Source of the DNA: Stratiolaelaps scimitus
Lineage: Eukaryota; Arthropoda; Arachnida; Mesostigmata; Laelapidae
DNA: 64,000 bases
NCBI GenBank assembly: GCA_019614645.1
Contig: JABWDB010000019.1
Span: forward strand, 2,278,501 to 2,342,500
Direction of reading: 5' to 3'
Shown here: in pieces, positions 50,997 to 61,802 of the stretch
How positions within the stretch are numbered: position 1 is the stretch's first letter
Layout: each line of letters starts with the position of its first letter
Notes under the pieces: generated by a model
What the model saw: only the letters and a program-made list of their open reading frames with translations
Told to the model about the DNA's origin: nothing
Databases searched by the model: none
Made by a program: the position numbers and the translations under genes

Positions 50997-52586
50997 CGAA
51001 GACCAGGACGGTACCGCTGCCAGCATGGTCCCATGGCAGCGTGGTCCTGCCAGGGTAGTGGTCCCATGGCCCCGAACGAAGCTTCCTGCCAGCCACTGCT
51101 GTGCAGGGGGTACAAGAGACGACCAGTCGTCGTCGTCGTTGTCGACGTCCTCCTACTCTCCCGGCTTTGGTTCGTTCTTTTGGCTCGTTTCTCGACTCCT
51201 CCTCGCTGATCGCTCCTGCTTTACCGCTCTGCCGTTTCCGGATCTGCAGCATGGAGACCCCAGAGACTTATGGCGGGGACGCGGGCAAGCCGGAGATGGA
51301 GATAGAGGGGAGTTCAACCTGCCAACAATAATTGCAGGTCGACATTCCCTTGCTGCTGCTGCTACAGCTGATGCTCCTGCTGTTGGTGGCGGTAGTGGTA
51401 GCAGAGCGAGTCGTGGCATGGCGGTTTTGTTGGGGGAACAACCAGACCCGGAGTCAGGACTGATTACTTTGTTTCGGCACGACCCATCAAAATGATGCTA
51501 GCGATCATGAAAAGCTATGATATAAGTACGAGTGGTGTGTCTCTGCGTACGTGTGTGAGTACATATGATGCATTATGCAAGATCCGATTGGTTTTCCATG
51601 GACGCCCCGAAAACGTATAGCGCTCGTAGAAATAACATCGGCTCACCTTGTCAACGGCCCCTGCCAACAACGGCTACTTTGCCTTTGGTGCTGGTAAGGC
51701 TATTTCGAGCTGACAGCAAGAGCGGGCACGATTCAAATCGATAGCTGTTAGTCAAGCTGGTCTGTTTGTCCTCTAAGCCTAACGAGATCGAGGCACAAGC
51801 ACACACGCGCTGCTCAATTGCAATTCATCGCAAATCTGTCTTTCGCGTACACGGGGTCCTGCCGTTCAGGGTTTCCCGGTCCGGGATTAACTGCGTGTTG
51901 AAGAGCCAACGAAGCACTCAGAAACGAATGAGAATCAGGCAGCCACGTACCATGTGCACTAATCGCGACCACGTATTCGCGCTACGACAGCACTGCCGCC
52001 TTGGCCTTCGCCGTCATCGCGATTCTTCCGTATCCCTTCGGCGTGACGGGTTCCTCCTCAAGATGCTGGGGTCGCTCCCTGCTGCTGGACGACTCTCGCT
52101 CGATTCAGATTCGGGTCGGATTCGTGCGTTCGGTTGAAGTAGAGTCAACCAGTGTTTCTAGCGGGGCTGGGGCATAAAGAGGGTCAGTGCCAGTGCATAC
52201 AACTACACAGTGGAGTGTGAAGCTGCGTGGATAGACACTCACCGGGACAGCTAACCCGCGCAGTCTCATCGCGTCATCGGCTACGGATAGGAAGAAGCGA
52301 GCCGACGTGAGAGAGATAGCCGGGAGCCAGCATAGATATGCAGAGTGGCGACAGATAGAACCTGGAGCAAGAGACAGAGAGCGCCGAGCTCTCGTCGTCG
52401 CCGCCAAAACCGCCGCCAGAGCTGTTGGAGGTATGGCGAACTCGGCATAGTGGACGGATAGCAAACTCGGCATAGCGGATAGGGACTGACGGCGAACGAT
52501 AGCTGCAGCAATCGGCCGACGGACGTTGGAGCGTGATTTGAATCCACGCAGCCAAACTGCGTACACGATCAGAAGCGTTAATACGC

Positions 52587-52609
52587 TTGCTGCTGCTGCT
52601 GCTGCTGCT
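52587..52609. repeat. (GCT)n triplet repeat
   Basis: About eight GCT units. Confidence 0.9.
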
Positions 52610-53775
52610 ACTCAGTGGGGCCGCTGCTTTCATCATCTTGAGAGGCAAGTAAGCAGCGAATTCTTAGTCGACTGCCAGCTCAAAGTGGCAAGGCAGCGAA
52701 GCGCGGCTCCGTGCCACCTTCAGCAAGTTTACGAGCGCCGTGAGCGGCGACGTTCCGGCACTTCGCGCCTCCTACGGCCGAAGCCCGCCCCACTCCTGTC
52801 TCGCGACAATATCCTTTTCTCCTCTCGCAGCAAAAGGCAGAACCCACCTTGGCGATAAGGCCGGCAGGGGAGATCTCTCGACACTCTCGCGTGTTTTTTT
52901 CCTCGTATTTGTTTTAAATGTATTACAATGCCCTCTGAACCGATTTTTTCCCCCGCCAAACGAGCTGAACAGGAAAGGATGTAGTGCTCTACCAGTATAA
53001 GCTGTCACTAACGCTTGACTGCGTAATAAGCACTTTGGTGTCACCCGTCACTTGGCTATTAAAACAAGATATTTCCTCGGGACATTAGGGTGGAGTGAGC
53101 GCCGACAACAGGAGGGATAGCTTCAGTCGCTTGTTTCTGAGACGATCGATGTCGACTTGTTCATCCGCATGTTTAACTAAACCATCACTCATCGGCTAGC
53201 TATCTTGCAGGGGTCGCCGCGTTGTCGCCTACGGCGTATTGCAATGGCATGATCTGATTGGCATTCATCGCACGAACTGATCCATAACGGACGACATCCT
53301 CATTTTCCATTCCCGTCCGCTTTTCATCCCAACTTTTCCTCTCATACTGGGAGACATACGCATGCTAGTTGGCGTCATTGGGGTTACAATCCAGTCATGG
53401 GGCCATCGACACGACTCGAAAGAAGGGCGACCTGCTGAGAGCTGGCCCAAGCACCGGCCCACCGGACCCAGACACACTATAACCGCCCTCCCTCTATGCC
53501 TGTACAACAGTGCGCCCGCTTCAGTTGTTTGCAGTTCAAGCCAGGATCGAGCGGCATTGGCTCCAGGACAATCTTTACTACGGCTTTGGTCGTTTCCTCC
53601 GACAGTCGCTATTACTGCTGGCTTCGTAGAGTTCGGTATTTTTATTTGGTCAGTAGTAGCGGGCGGCCCGGATGAGCAGCTCCGACAAAAGCGTTGATCC
53701 GAAAAGTCGGAAGAGATCCCGAGTGCCTGTCCGTCTAGTCGTTTTGCGGATTAGAGACACGAGAAAGTGTATGTA

Positions 53776-53781
<6 letters not shown>

Positions 53782-53804
<23 letters not shown>
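53782..53804. repeat. (GA)n
   Basis: A GA repeat of about 11 units. Confidence 0.9.
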
Positions 53805-53806
<2 letters not shown>

Positions 53807-55101
53807 GACAGAAATAGCGAGAATCAGAGAATGAAAAAGGGAGAAAAAATCTATTCAATTGCAAGCATGCAGACAGTCAGTCAGCCAGCTGCTTGTTTCG
53901 GTAGAACTCGGCATGACACATCATTCACGAGGGCGGACGAGGATTGAAGGGGCAGCGGGAAACGGCGACGGCGAGGTCAATCTTCTTCTAGCGGGAAATT
54001 GTCTGCTCTCTCCATTTGTTAAATAATTGACAACACCGGCAGAGAGGGCCATAGGACCACGTAGTGAAGCATGACATAAGCTAGCTAGTTAGTTAGCCAC
54101 GCAATGTATAAGCTTGTTACGGCAAGCAGCTGCTGAAAAGGGACATGCTCTGTTGCACTGATGTGGCTGTTGCTACTCTCATTACTGTTGTTGCTGCTGC
54201 CGAAGGAAATAGACTATAACCATGTCGAGATGACACACTTAGATGACGAGCAGGTGAGCTGTTGCCATTGTGGCTGGCGAGGTGGTGCCGGGTGCGGGAC
54301 GCCTTACGTCGGATGGATTTTCACATGGCACAATATGGAATAACATCCTGTCCTGAATTATATGGACGGAGCTAAATTATAAATCGACATTCGGCCGTCG
54401 GCGATCGCACGCCAGCCACCAGCATGACATGATGACTGTAGGCGAAAGCGATGCCAGGACACAGCATGACCCAGTCGAAGCCTGTTGCTCCTCTACCGTG
54501 AGTCAGTCACTGACGTGACCCAGCTAGCCGACCGCGCACAGGCTACGGTTGCTCCCGTGGCCCGTGAGAGCGTGTTCATTATTGAGTAAATGCATGTGGT
54601 AGCGCTCATATACACACACACACAAACAGAAACGCTATGACCACAACTGGGCAGGTGGACAAACCGATGAGCCGACGAGGTGGCGACCATGGTAACTCCA
54701 TGGTAAATAATACGTCCTGTTTGTCGTTCTCCCCGATGGCCACGTCAAAGTGAGAGAGAATGGTGACGCGAAGCATTGTTCGCTACGAGCACTGTCAGTG
54801 CATCGGTACGAATGAGCAATGATGGACAAACGTGAGAAGCCACTTGTTGCGGGTTAACATCACCGTCTGTTAACTGCACACAGCAGTAGAATCATTTCGC
54901 TTGTCATTGCCAGCTGTTGTTTGTGTGCTGTTGCGGAAGTTGCTGCTGCAGGCGAGCCGTGTGCAGCGTGCGAGATCGGAAAGTCCACAACGACTGGTGG
55001 CGCAAATGTCAACATGCTCCGAGCGGGAACGTCCGCGTGCGTGTCTCCTGTTATAATGCAAAGTAAACCAATGTTCAATTCGATACAAAATCGCCTACAA
55101 C

Positions 55102-55124
55102 ATATATATATATATATATATATG
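55102..55124. repeat. (TA)n
   Basis: A TA repeat of about 11 units. Confidence 0.9.
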
Positions 55125-56295
55125 TATATTATGAAGCTCAAGAGCAGCCGGGCAGTCAGCAACTGGGCAGTGGGTAGCAACAGTAATCCTCTCAAGTTAT
55201 TCATACTCGATGGTTGAGAATGAGAGTAGTTAGGCCGTGGGGGAGCAGGGTGCAGGCAAGCCAACCCGACGCGATTGGTTCAAATCCGTCAATATCAAAT
55301 CTGACGCGCAGATGGCAGATGCGCCATCACCATCTGACCAAGCGGATCTGTAGATGATTACAGGCGCGCGTGATGGGGCCGTGATCAGGCGAGCAGAGAG
55401 GAGCACAGATCTCACAAAAAAAAGGTGAGAAAGTTCAGTTGCCGCTTTGCTGGCAATGGGTTGGCTGCCTCTGCTTCGGTCAGTTCTCAGGAGAGGCTTT
55501 AAGCCCGGGGGGGGGATGGAGGTGTGAGCGAGCCATCCACACACATAGGCGGAGATGGCCGGTCGCCACCCGTATTTGGTCTGACATTAGGGTAATTAGC
55601 ACGCAGCTGGTGGTTCCGGGCCAGGTGAGGCCAGACGAATCTCGAGTGCTAAACTCAACTGGACCCTCTATTCCATGTTAGCGCTGTGTAAAACTTCAAC
55701 GAAAGGAACTACTGGGAGCGAAAGCGTCATTTCTAGCGGGCAAATGCTTCGGTGGTATCCTGATATATGCTGTAAGGCGTGATTCAGCTGTAATTAAAAA
55801 AAATCATGCAGTCGTTCTTGCATTTATAATAGCCAAGTGTATGACGAATTCCATGGTGATAGAGATATATTATTGCAATTCCATGAAGAATGCTTTATCA
55901 AATATCACATTTTTAGCCCACGGCGCAAATTTACTCGGGCGGTTTGTGCCGCAATCATTTGTGTTGTTAAAGAAGACATCAACTAGCGCCTTACGAGCCC
56001 AGCCTCTCTATCCCGTTAATCCTACATTGGCAGGAAAGCGCAAAACTTCTGAGATGCCGACGCAAAACGGGCCCCTCGCACTGAATGGCCGACATATGCC
56101 ATGTGACGCTGCCGCACTGTAGCGCACGTGGGTGTTCTGAACGTCCAGACATCCGCATGCTGATCAGGATCATTCGACAGCCAGACGTGACAACACGAGC
56201 CGAGCCGGTTGTTGTGGACTGTGTCAAATGAACACGCCCTTGTGTGTGCCGCGTGACATAAAATAGAGCTTAAGCATTGTAACAATTGCAGCTCC

Positions 56296-56334
56296 TTCAA
56301 TAAACCATTAAACCTTTACCTTTTACCTTTATGC
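56296..56334 (+). repeat. Possible LINE-like 3' tail
   Basis: The stretch has AATAAA followed by repeated CCTTTAC/CTTTTAC units, a form often seen at the 3' end of non-LTR retrotransposons. No reverse transcriptase frame is visible upstream, so this would be a severely truncated copy at most. Confidence 0.25.
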
Positions 56335-56697
56335 CATAGGGCAATTTCTTGGCCGTATGGCCGCCTTCGTCTAAGCGTAAGCGCACGAAGCAGTAAAGCA
56401 CAACACAAGTGCTTCGCTCACTCGTGTTCCAACATAATGACGTTCACGTTCTCTATATCTCTGTCTCTGCCGCCTTAGCCACGACGATCGCCAGCAGCAG
56501 TCACTCATGGGATAGGGTCCATATCGTGGCAGGCACTGTCTTCGCGACCTGTCGCGGCCGACCTGCTGCTGCCGCGCTAGTCAAATACTTAAAATATTCT
56601 TGCACTTCTCAACCTATCGACCGACGGTAGGAAGCGGCTAGCGGCGCTGGCCGACCTCCCGTTGGTTCCCTGACGCTCCCTGAAGTCCCTGCCCGCC

Positions 56698-56714
56698 TGA
56701 CCGACCGACCGACC
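56698..56714. repeat. (GACC)n
   Basis: A short tetranucleotide run. Confidence 0.85.
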
Positions 56715-57560
56715 GCCTCGTGTTACAAGATCACAATGTGCACATAATCGGATCAGTGGGACTTATCACACAGTGAGCGTCGGGCCGCAGCAGCAGCAGC
56801 GAAAGCTGCAACGGCGACAGCGGCTACAGACTCAGCCGGGATGACTATCTCACTGCGCGCTCGTCTCCTCGAACCGCCGACATAACCGGAGCGTGCCGCT
56901 TCAAGAGGGCAGAGGACAGAGATATTTCGAATAGGACAACGAATGGGCAGACGTTCCGGGGGAACACAATCGATGGCACTGTGAACATGCTGTAGGTTGT
57001 ATGACACAAGCATTGGGCTGGTCACTGAGACGAGGCGGGTGTTATCGTCTCTCCTCGACCTGACTCTTGACTGACTTGCTACTGATATGTCGAGCAGTGC
57101 GTTTCGTTACTGGTTATTGATGTATGCGCGCGCGTACGCGTGCATGCGGCTGCTTTCGTCGAGCTATCGACTCTGCTGGGCAGCATCGCCTGGTGGCGCT
57201 AAGGACCTCGTAACGGCAAGCAGGCCGAACGTGTGTCCGCTGATGTGCGTGTGATTGTTGTTAAATGCGGTCAGCCTGCTTGGGTCTCGCCTGCGCTAGC
57301 CTGTGGTCGCGCATACAGTAGAGAATCTCTACTGGCCGTGCTAGGGAGTGCCTTGCTCCGTCGAGTCTTGGTGCAGGGAGGCTCTTTATCAGAACACAGA
57401 AATGGCAACGGAGTCCGGCCCGCTGTTTCTGCTGCTGCAAAAATGGGCCCGCTGGTAGAGACGCGTACAATATAGCAATATACCCATCCACAATATAGCA
57501 AGCCACACAGCTTGCAATAGTACGTCGACTCGCTTGGCCTAGCCGTCGCTTCTCCGTCAT

Positions 57561-57586
57561 GATACTACCACTACAGTAGTAGTATC
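57561..57586. repeat. Short hairpin
   Basis: GATACTAC and GTAGTATC pair around a 10-nt loop. Role unknown. Confidence 0.6.
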
Positions 57587-58239
57587 GCCTCGATCTATCT
57601 CCCCTCTCCCGCGCAAGCTCCAGGCGCGACCGGCCGCGCTCGTTGGGTTCCACGCGGTGAAACGTGTCCTGCTGCTTGCTGCCGCAGGCCCTTCTCCTTG
57701 GCGAGGAGGACGAGGCAGGCGAGGACTCTTAAAGAGCGGTAAAGGGGATCTCTCTTTTTCGTGGGGTGGCCGGATCCCTACAACCGTGGCTCCGTCCGAA
57801 TCTCTCCGTGTTCTCGCCCATTTCTTGCTTCTCTCTGTTCTTCGGTGAGAAGAGCTTTCGCCTAATGAATCTGTCCACGGTTGAGAGAAGCGTCGGCCGG
57901 TGGTGGCCCCCAACCCTCGGCCGGCTTGCCCGGTTAGCAGCACCGGAGTCGAGCGTCGGATAGAGCGATCAGCCGACAAGAACCAACGATGCAACCAACG
58001 GGAAGGTTTCGGCCGTCGTCAACGGCCACGCCAGTGGTAGGAGGGGGGGGGAAACATCACAGACGGCGATTTTTTATGATTGATCCTGACTTCTCGAACA
58101 GTCCAAGACAGCGGGAGCAGGGGACGCAAGGGAGAGTGCTATGGGAAAACTACCGGACGAATGGAGCGGGTCAGGCGAAAGCAGCCAGAGTAGGCTGGGT
58201 CCCGGCCTGCGCGGTCTATTGAACGATGTAGAGAAAGAG

Positions 58240-58262
58240 TGAGAGAGAGAGAGAGAGTGAGA
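58240..58262. repeat. (GA)n
   Basis: A GA repeat with one GT interruption. Confidence 0.9.
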
Positions 58263-58440
58263 GTGCTACGTGTGGTACTCGTAGCAGCATGTGTGCCTAT
58301 GTGTTGCTGTGTTTATAGAAGGATCAGAGCTATCAGTGGCCGGAGCGATGGCACGGCCACTTCTACAGCCGTGTCTACAGGAAAAAGTCTCTGTACAGAA
58401 TGGCCACAGAGATATACAGATTGGTTGAAATGGATACATG

Positions 58441-58471
58441 TATTATATATATATATTTATATATATATATA
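58441..58471. repeat. Interrupted (TA)n
   Basis: Two TA runs separated by TTT, nearly self-complementary. Confidence 0.9.
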
Positions 58472-60010
58472 CCTTTAGTAGATTCATTTTTAATATTCAA
58501 GAAATTAGAATGTTTAAAACAAAAGGCTTGTAAATCGACGTATGAAGAATTTTCGCATAGGGTGAGGACCCCTTACCTAAAACAGCATCACTATCCGCAG
58601 CAGCGGCTGACCCGAGTCTGCGGTGGTACCTGCAAGCCTATTTTGTTTTACGTATATTGAGTAATCCATAACACGTTTCCAGCGGAAAGCGCTTACATAT
58701 TACATATGCCACTTGGCGCGGATGCTACTTAGTGCTTGCATTTATTTTGGCGTTTTCCGTTTCCGAGAGGCCTTCATGCCATCGGATGACAGATCCCTGT
58801 ATACTTATCCATATGCGATTATCATGAGAAATCTAGAGAGAACAATGTAGACGTTCTCGAGGCCATGACGAAAATTGAACCTGCCTCACTACTGTTTCAT
58901 TTAAATACGTTGTGCCCCTAAGTACTGCTGAGATCGGCGACCCGGTCGTCATCACTGGTTATTTACTGTTTCAAGAATGACAGGCCGCCGAAGTCGATCG
59001 ATTTCGAATACATCAAGGACTCCCGGTAAACGCGTACGAATGCACGCATATGCTAATTACTGTCATTTGCTGTACTCCTTACATACATGCTTCCGTTTCA
59101 ATCTCGATGTTAACGCAACTCGTCGACAATTGCATTGACAAGTTATGCCATGGTGGCTGCACCGTGAGACACTTTACCCAGCGGTGTTCAGCAGCGCTTT
59201 CGGATATCAGTGCGGTCGAGAGGGGCCGAGTTGTTCTTAGAAAAATTGGCCGATAATAATTTGCAGATAGTGGCAAAACGAGAAAGCAGATAATATTAAA
59301 GGGCGAGATAATCTGTCTCTTCCACCTCGCTCGCTTATTCCGTACACTCGCTCGCTTAGGTTCGTCTACTTATGGTGCGCGATTTCGACGACATGTTGTA
59401 CTGCGGTGACATGCTGCGTGGGTCTGCTGTCACTTCTCTTCTTGCTGCTGTTTCTGAATCTGAATGCGCACTTCACTTCGCTTGCGCTTGTTCGCCAAAA
59501 CGACGATGAGCACTCGACCGGCTGGACAGCTCAGAAACAGCAGCAGCAGCGGCGCCGGGAGACAACGGACGACCGGACGGACGGACGAACCGCAATCCTG
59601 TCAAATAGAGACGATCCGAGTTTGGCCGAGCGAGCGAGGCGGTAGGGGGGGCAAGGCGAGCTACCCGATCGACAGGAGGCAATGCTGGACGCCAGCAAGA
59701 CGGGATCTATGAAAAGGAAGCAGCGGCACCACCAACAGCATTTTTATGAGAAGCGCTTCTAGATTGACGGACGAATGGGCCAACGACGACCGAATCGGCC
59801 ACCTCACGCTGGCGGCCAGTGTCGCTCGATAGCCAACCGCCGGCGGTAGGTTCACCAGGCGACCACCCAACCGAACGGCTACTAGCTACGGTGGGCGAGA
59901 TTTATCGACGACGCCCCCACCAGCGTAGCATCCCAATCGGCCGACACTGGACGGCGAAGCCACGGCGCTGGTTTCGCTAGCCTCGAAGCAACGGTTTTGG
60001 TAGTTTGTCA

Positions 60011-60027
60011 AGAGAGAGAGAGAGAGA
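60011..60027. repeat. (GA)n
   Basis: A GA repeat of about eight units. Confidence 0.9.
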
Positions 60028-60138
60028 TAGTGTGAGTGATAGAGATGAGAGTGAAATAGCGAGAAAGAGACTTATATCAGTTATGAGTCGGACTTAGAGC
60101 TTCCTCGTTTAGCTGGTTTCGCGGCGGCGGCCGCAGAG

Positions 60139-60157
60139 GCAGCAGCAGCAGCAGCAG
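60139..60157. repeat. (GCA)n
   Basis: About six GCA units. Confidence 0.9.
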
Positions 60158-61511
60158 TATCCGAAGTTGGCCAGTTCGCCAGTTACCCAGTATTGCAAGA
60201 TTTGGAGGGGGTGGGGGGGTCCGGAGCCAACATTGGGTGGTTTTTATTCTGTAGCGTCACTAGTGAAGCTCCGGTCAAGAGGGGCACCAATACACGCGCA
60301 GGGCCCACGTACTACAGGATGTATGCCCTGCCTTCCCTGTTCAACAGAGACGCGCACGGAGGGATGACTCCCCCGAGACATCGACATCGTCGACCGTTGT
60401 CGCCATTGTCAATCCCAAGTAAGTAAGAGAAGAAAGAAATACGAACAGGACAATCTATACCCAAACTAAATACTCCACACCATTGATTTTTGGATTGTCT
60501 CTCTTTTAGTTTGGCCCGTTCAGCCACCCCACGAGGCGGTGGGGTCGCGGAAGCGGCGGCAGGGGCAGCTAAAGGGGGCTCTGTCTTTTACCTTACTCGG
60601 TTATCCGTTGGTGGGCCTGGACAGCCGTGGCCCGCTGCTGTAGACCGGCGGCAAGGAAAAGGAGAGAGGCGAGTGTGGGCGCAGTTGCCGTTGCCGTTGG
60701 TACCACCGCACCGCCGTCGCTTGCTGAGCGAAAATTGCCGGGTGGATATAGGCTTCTCATGAGACGAGAGAGAAACGATGGCGGTGTCCTCTTAGGTTTC
60801 TTGCGTTGTTAGATTCTGGGATTTGGGGAGGGGGATTCGAGATTCGAGGACGATGCAGAGACGAGTCTGGCAAGCCAACCAACAGCAGTGAGCTCCCGAT
60901 GCAGCCGATCGGAGTCGAGTAGCGGCGGCTGGCGGGGAGACGGCCGTTGCTAGCCTATTGCAGCAGCATCCATTCGTTCGGGGGCGGCATAGCATCTCGC
61001 GGGGTGGACATTTATTGCTTCCGCTGGCGTGCACCCTCATCTGTTCCCGCATGCCTTCCCCCATATCTCCGATCGACCAACCCGCCCTTGTCCTGCACTG
61101 TCTCTAGACGTCGGTCAGTGGCCCACCTGCGAAGCGGGCGAAGTAGACCCTGTTTTCCGCAGTCCCATACGAGCTCCTCGTAGACGTGGGTGCCACGCGA
61201 CCAACAACGAACTCCTACCCGTGCCTTGTTTGGGTTTTTCAGTGGGATCGCACTGCGGCCATCTCATACGACACTTTGGCCAACACTCTCTGCTGTTCGT
61301 CGCTGACATGCACATCGCTAATAATTGTGTGTTCGCGCTGAGATAACAGAACGTAACATACGATCGCCTTTGATTCCCTCTACGTGATAGCCTCGAACCA
61401 CAGGACTCTGATGCGAACTGGTGAACATATAGCAAATGAACATATGCGTGTGCCTATACGTACTAGTGACTACATGATAAAGCTAATAAGAAAAAAAAGG
61501 TCGAGGCTTAC

Positions 61512-61802
61512 CAGTGACAACTACGTCTCTTTCGGCGCGGTCTTGACCCATCGTGTTGTTGGCTACACACACGTATTTTCCGCTGTCACTAAGCGTCACC
61601 CGCGTGAGCACCAGGGTCCCGCCTGTATTCCAGTGCGTATTCAGCGGTATCTTTTGACCACTCTGCGACATCACCCGATACCAGTTGTAGGTCGGCGCCG
61701 GATGCCCGCTGGCTACGCATGGCAGACGAAGGGTCGCGTCCTCCTGAATCTTCTCTCGGAGTTCCGACTCGAAGATTCGCGGCGGCGAATATCCTTTCGG
61801 TT
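61512..61802 (-). CDS. Dscam: Dscam exon: complete Ig3 domain
   Basis: This is the first exon of the gene seen in the window, 291 nt, phase 1 at both ends. The acceptor is a pyrimidine-rich tract ending TTTCAG and the donor is G|GTAAGC. It encodes 97 residues, starting EPKGYSPPRIF when the incoming split codon is G|AA. The EP-x(3)-SPP start is typical of the Ig2-Ig3 junction in Dscam. The core residues of an Ig domain are present: Cys in LPCVASG, Trp in YNWYRV, and Cys in GKYVCVANN, with one possible N-glycosylation site (NNT). In Dscam, Ig3 is part of the horseshoe formed by Ig1-Ig4. In Drosophila Dscam1 this domain is divided between the variable exon 6 and exon 7. Here the whole domain is one exon, so the usual slot for alternative N-terminal halves is absent. 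Confidence 0.88.

Larger units (their letters stand above)
43706..61511. other. Intron between Ig3 and Ig4 exons (17.8 kb)
   Basis: The largest intron seen. No Dscam-like exon found by eye. It is mostly GC-richer DNA with long but unsupported open frames (256 codons at 49881-50651 and 265 codons at 50698-51495, both plus), plus TA, CA, GA, GACC and triplet repeats. A possible LINE-like 3' tail lies at 56296-56334. A nested gene cannot be excluded, but I see no domain to support one. Confidence 0.55.
2535..61802 (-). other. Dscam: Dscam-family cell adhesion gene, internal part (10 exons)
   Basis: This entry spans the ten exons listed separately below. Dscam proteins are single-pass surface receptors of the immunoglobulin superfamily. 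They act in neuronal self-avoidance and wiring, and in arthropods also in immunity, mostly by homophilic binding through their Ig domains. The exons, joined from high to low coordinate, give Ig3 to Ig9 plus the first part of FN1 in the order known for Dscam, with conserved linkers such as DPYIRP before Ig6 and PPRWKI before Ig8. Every junction has GT and AG ends and matching phase, and the joined 2142 nt has no stop. Exon lengths are 291, 270, 248, 160, 162, 294, 120, 171, 145 and 281 nt. Both ends of the gene lie outside the window. The family call is firm. Which paralogue it is cannot be settled here. Confidence 0.88.

Noticed and set aside
55258..55290. GGTTCAAATCC, which looks like a tRNA B box.
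   Set aside because: No box A or cloverleaf can be formed with the upstream 70 nt.
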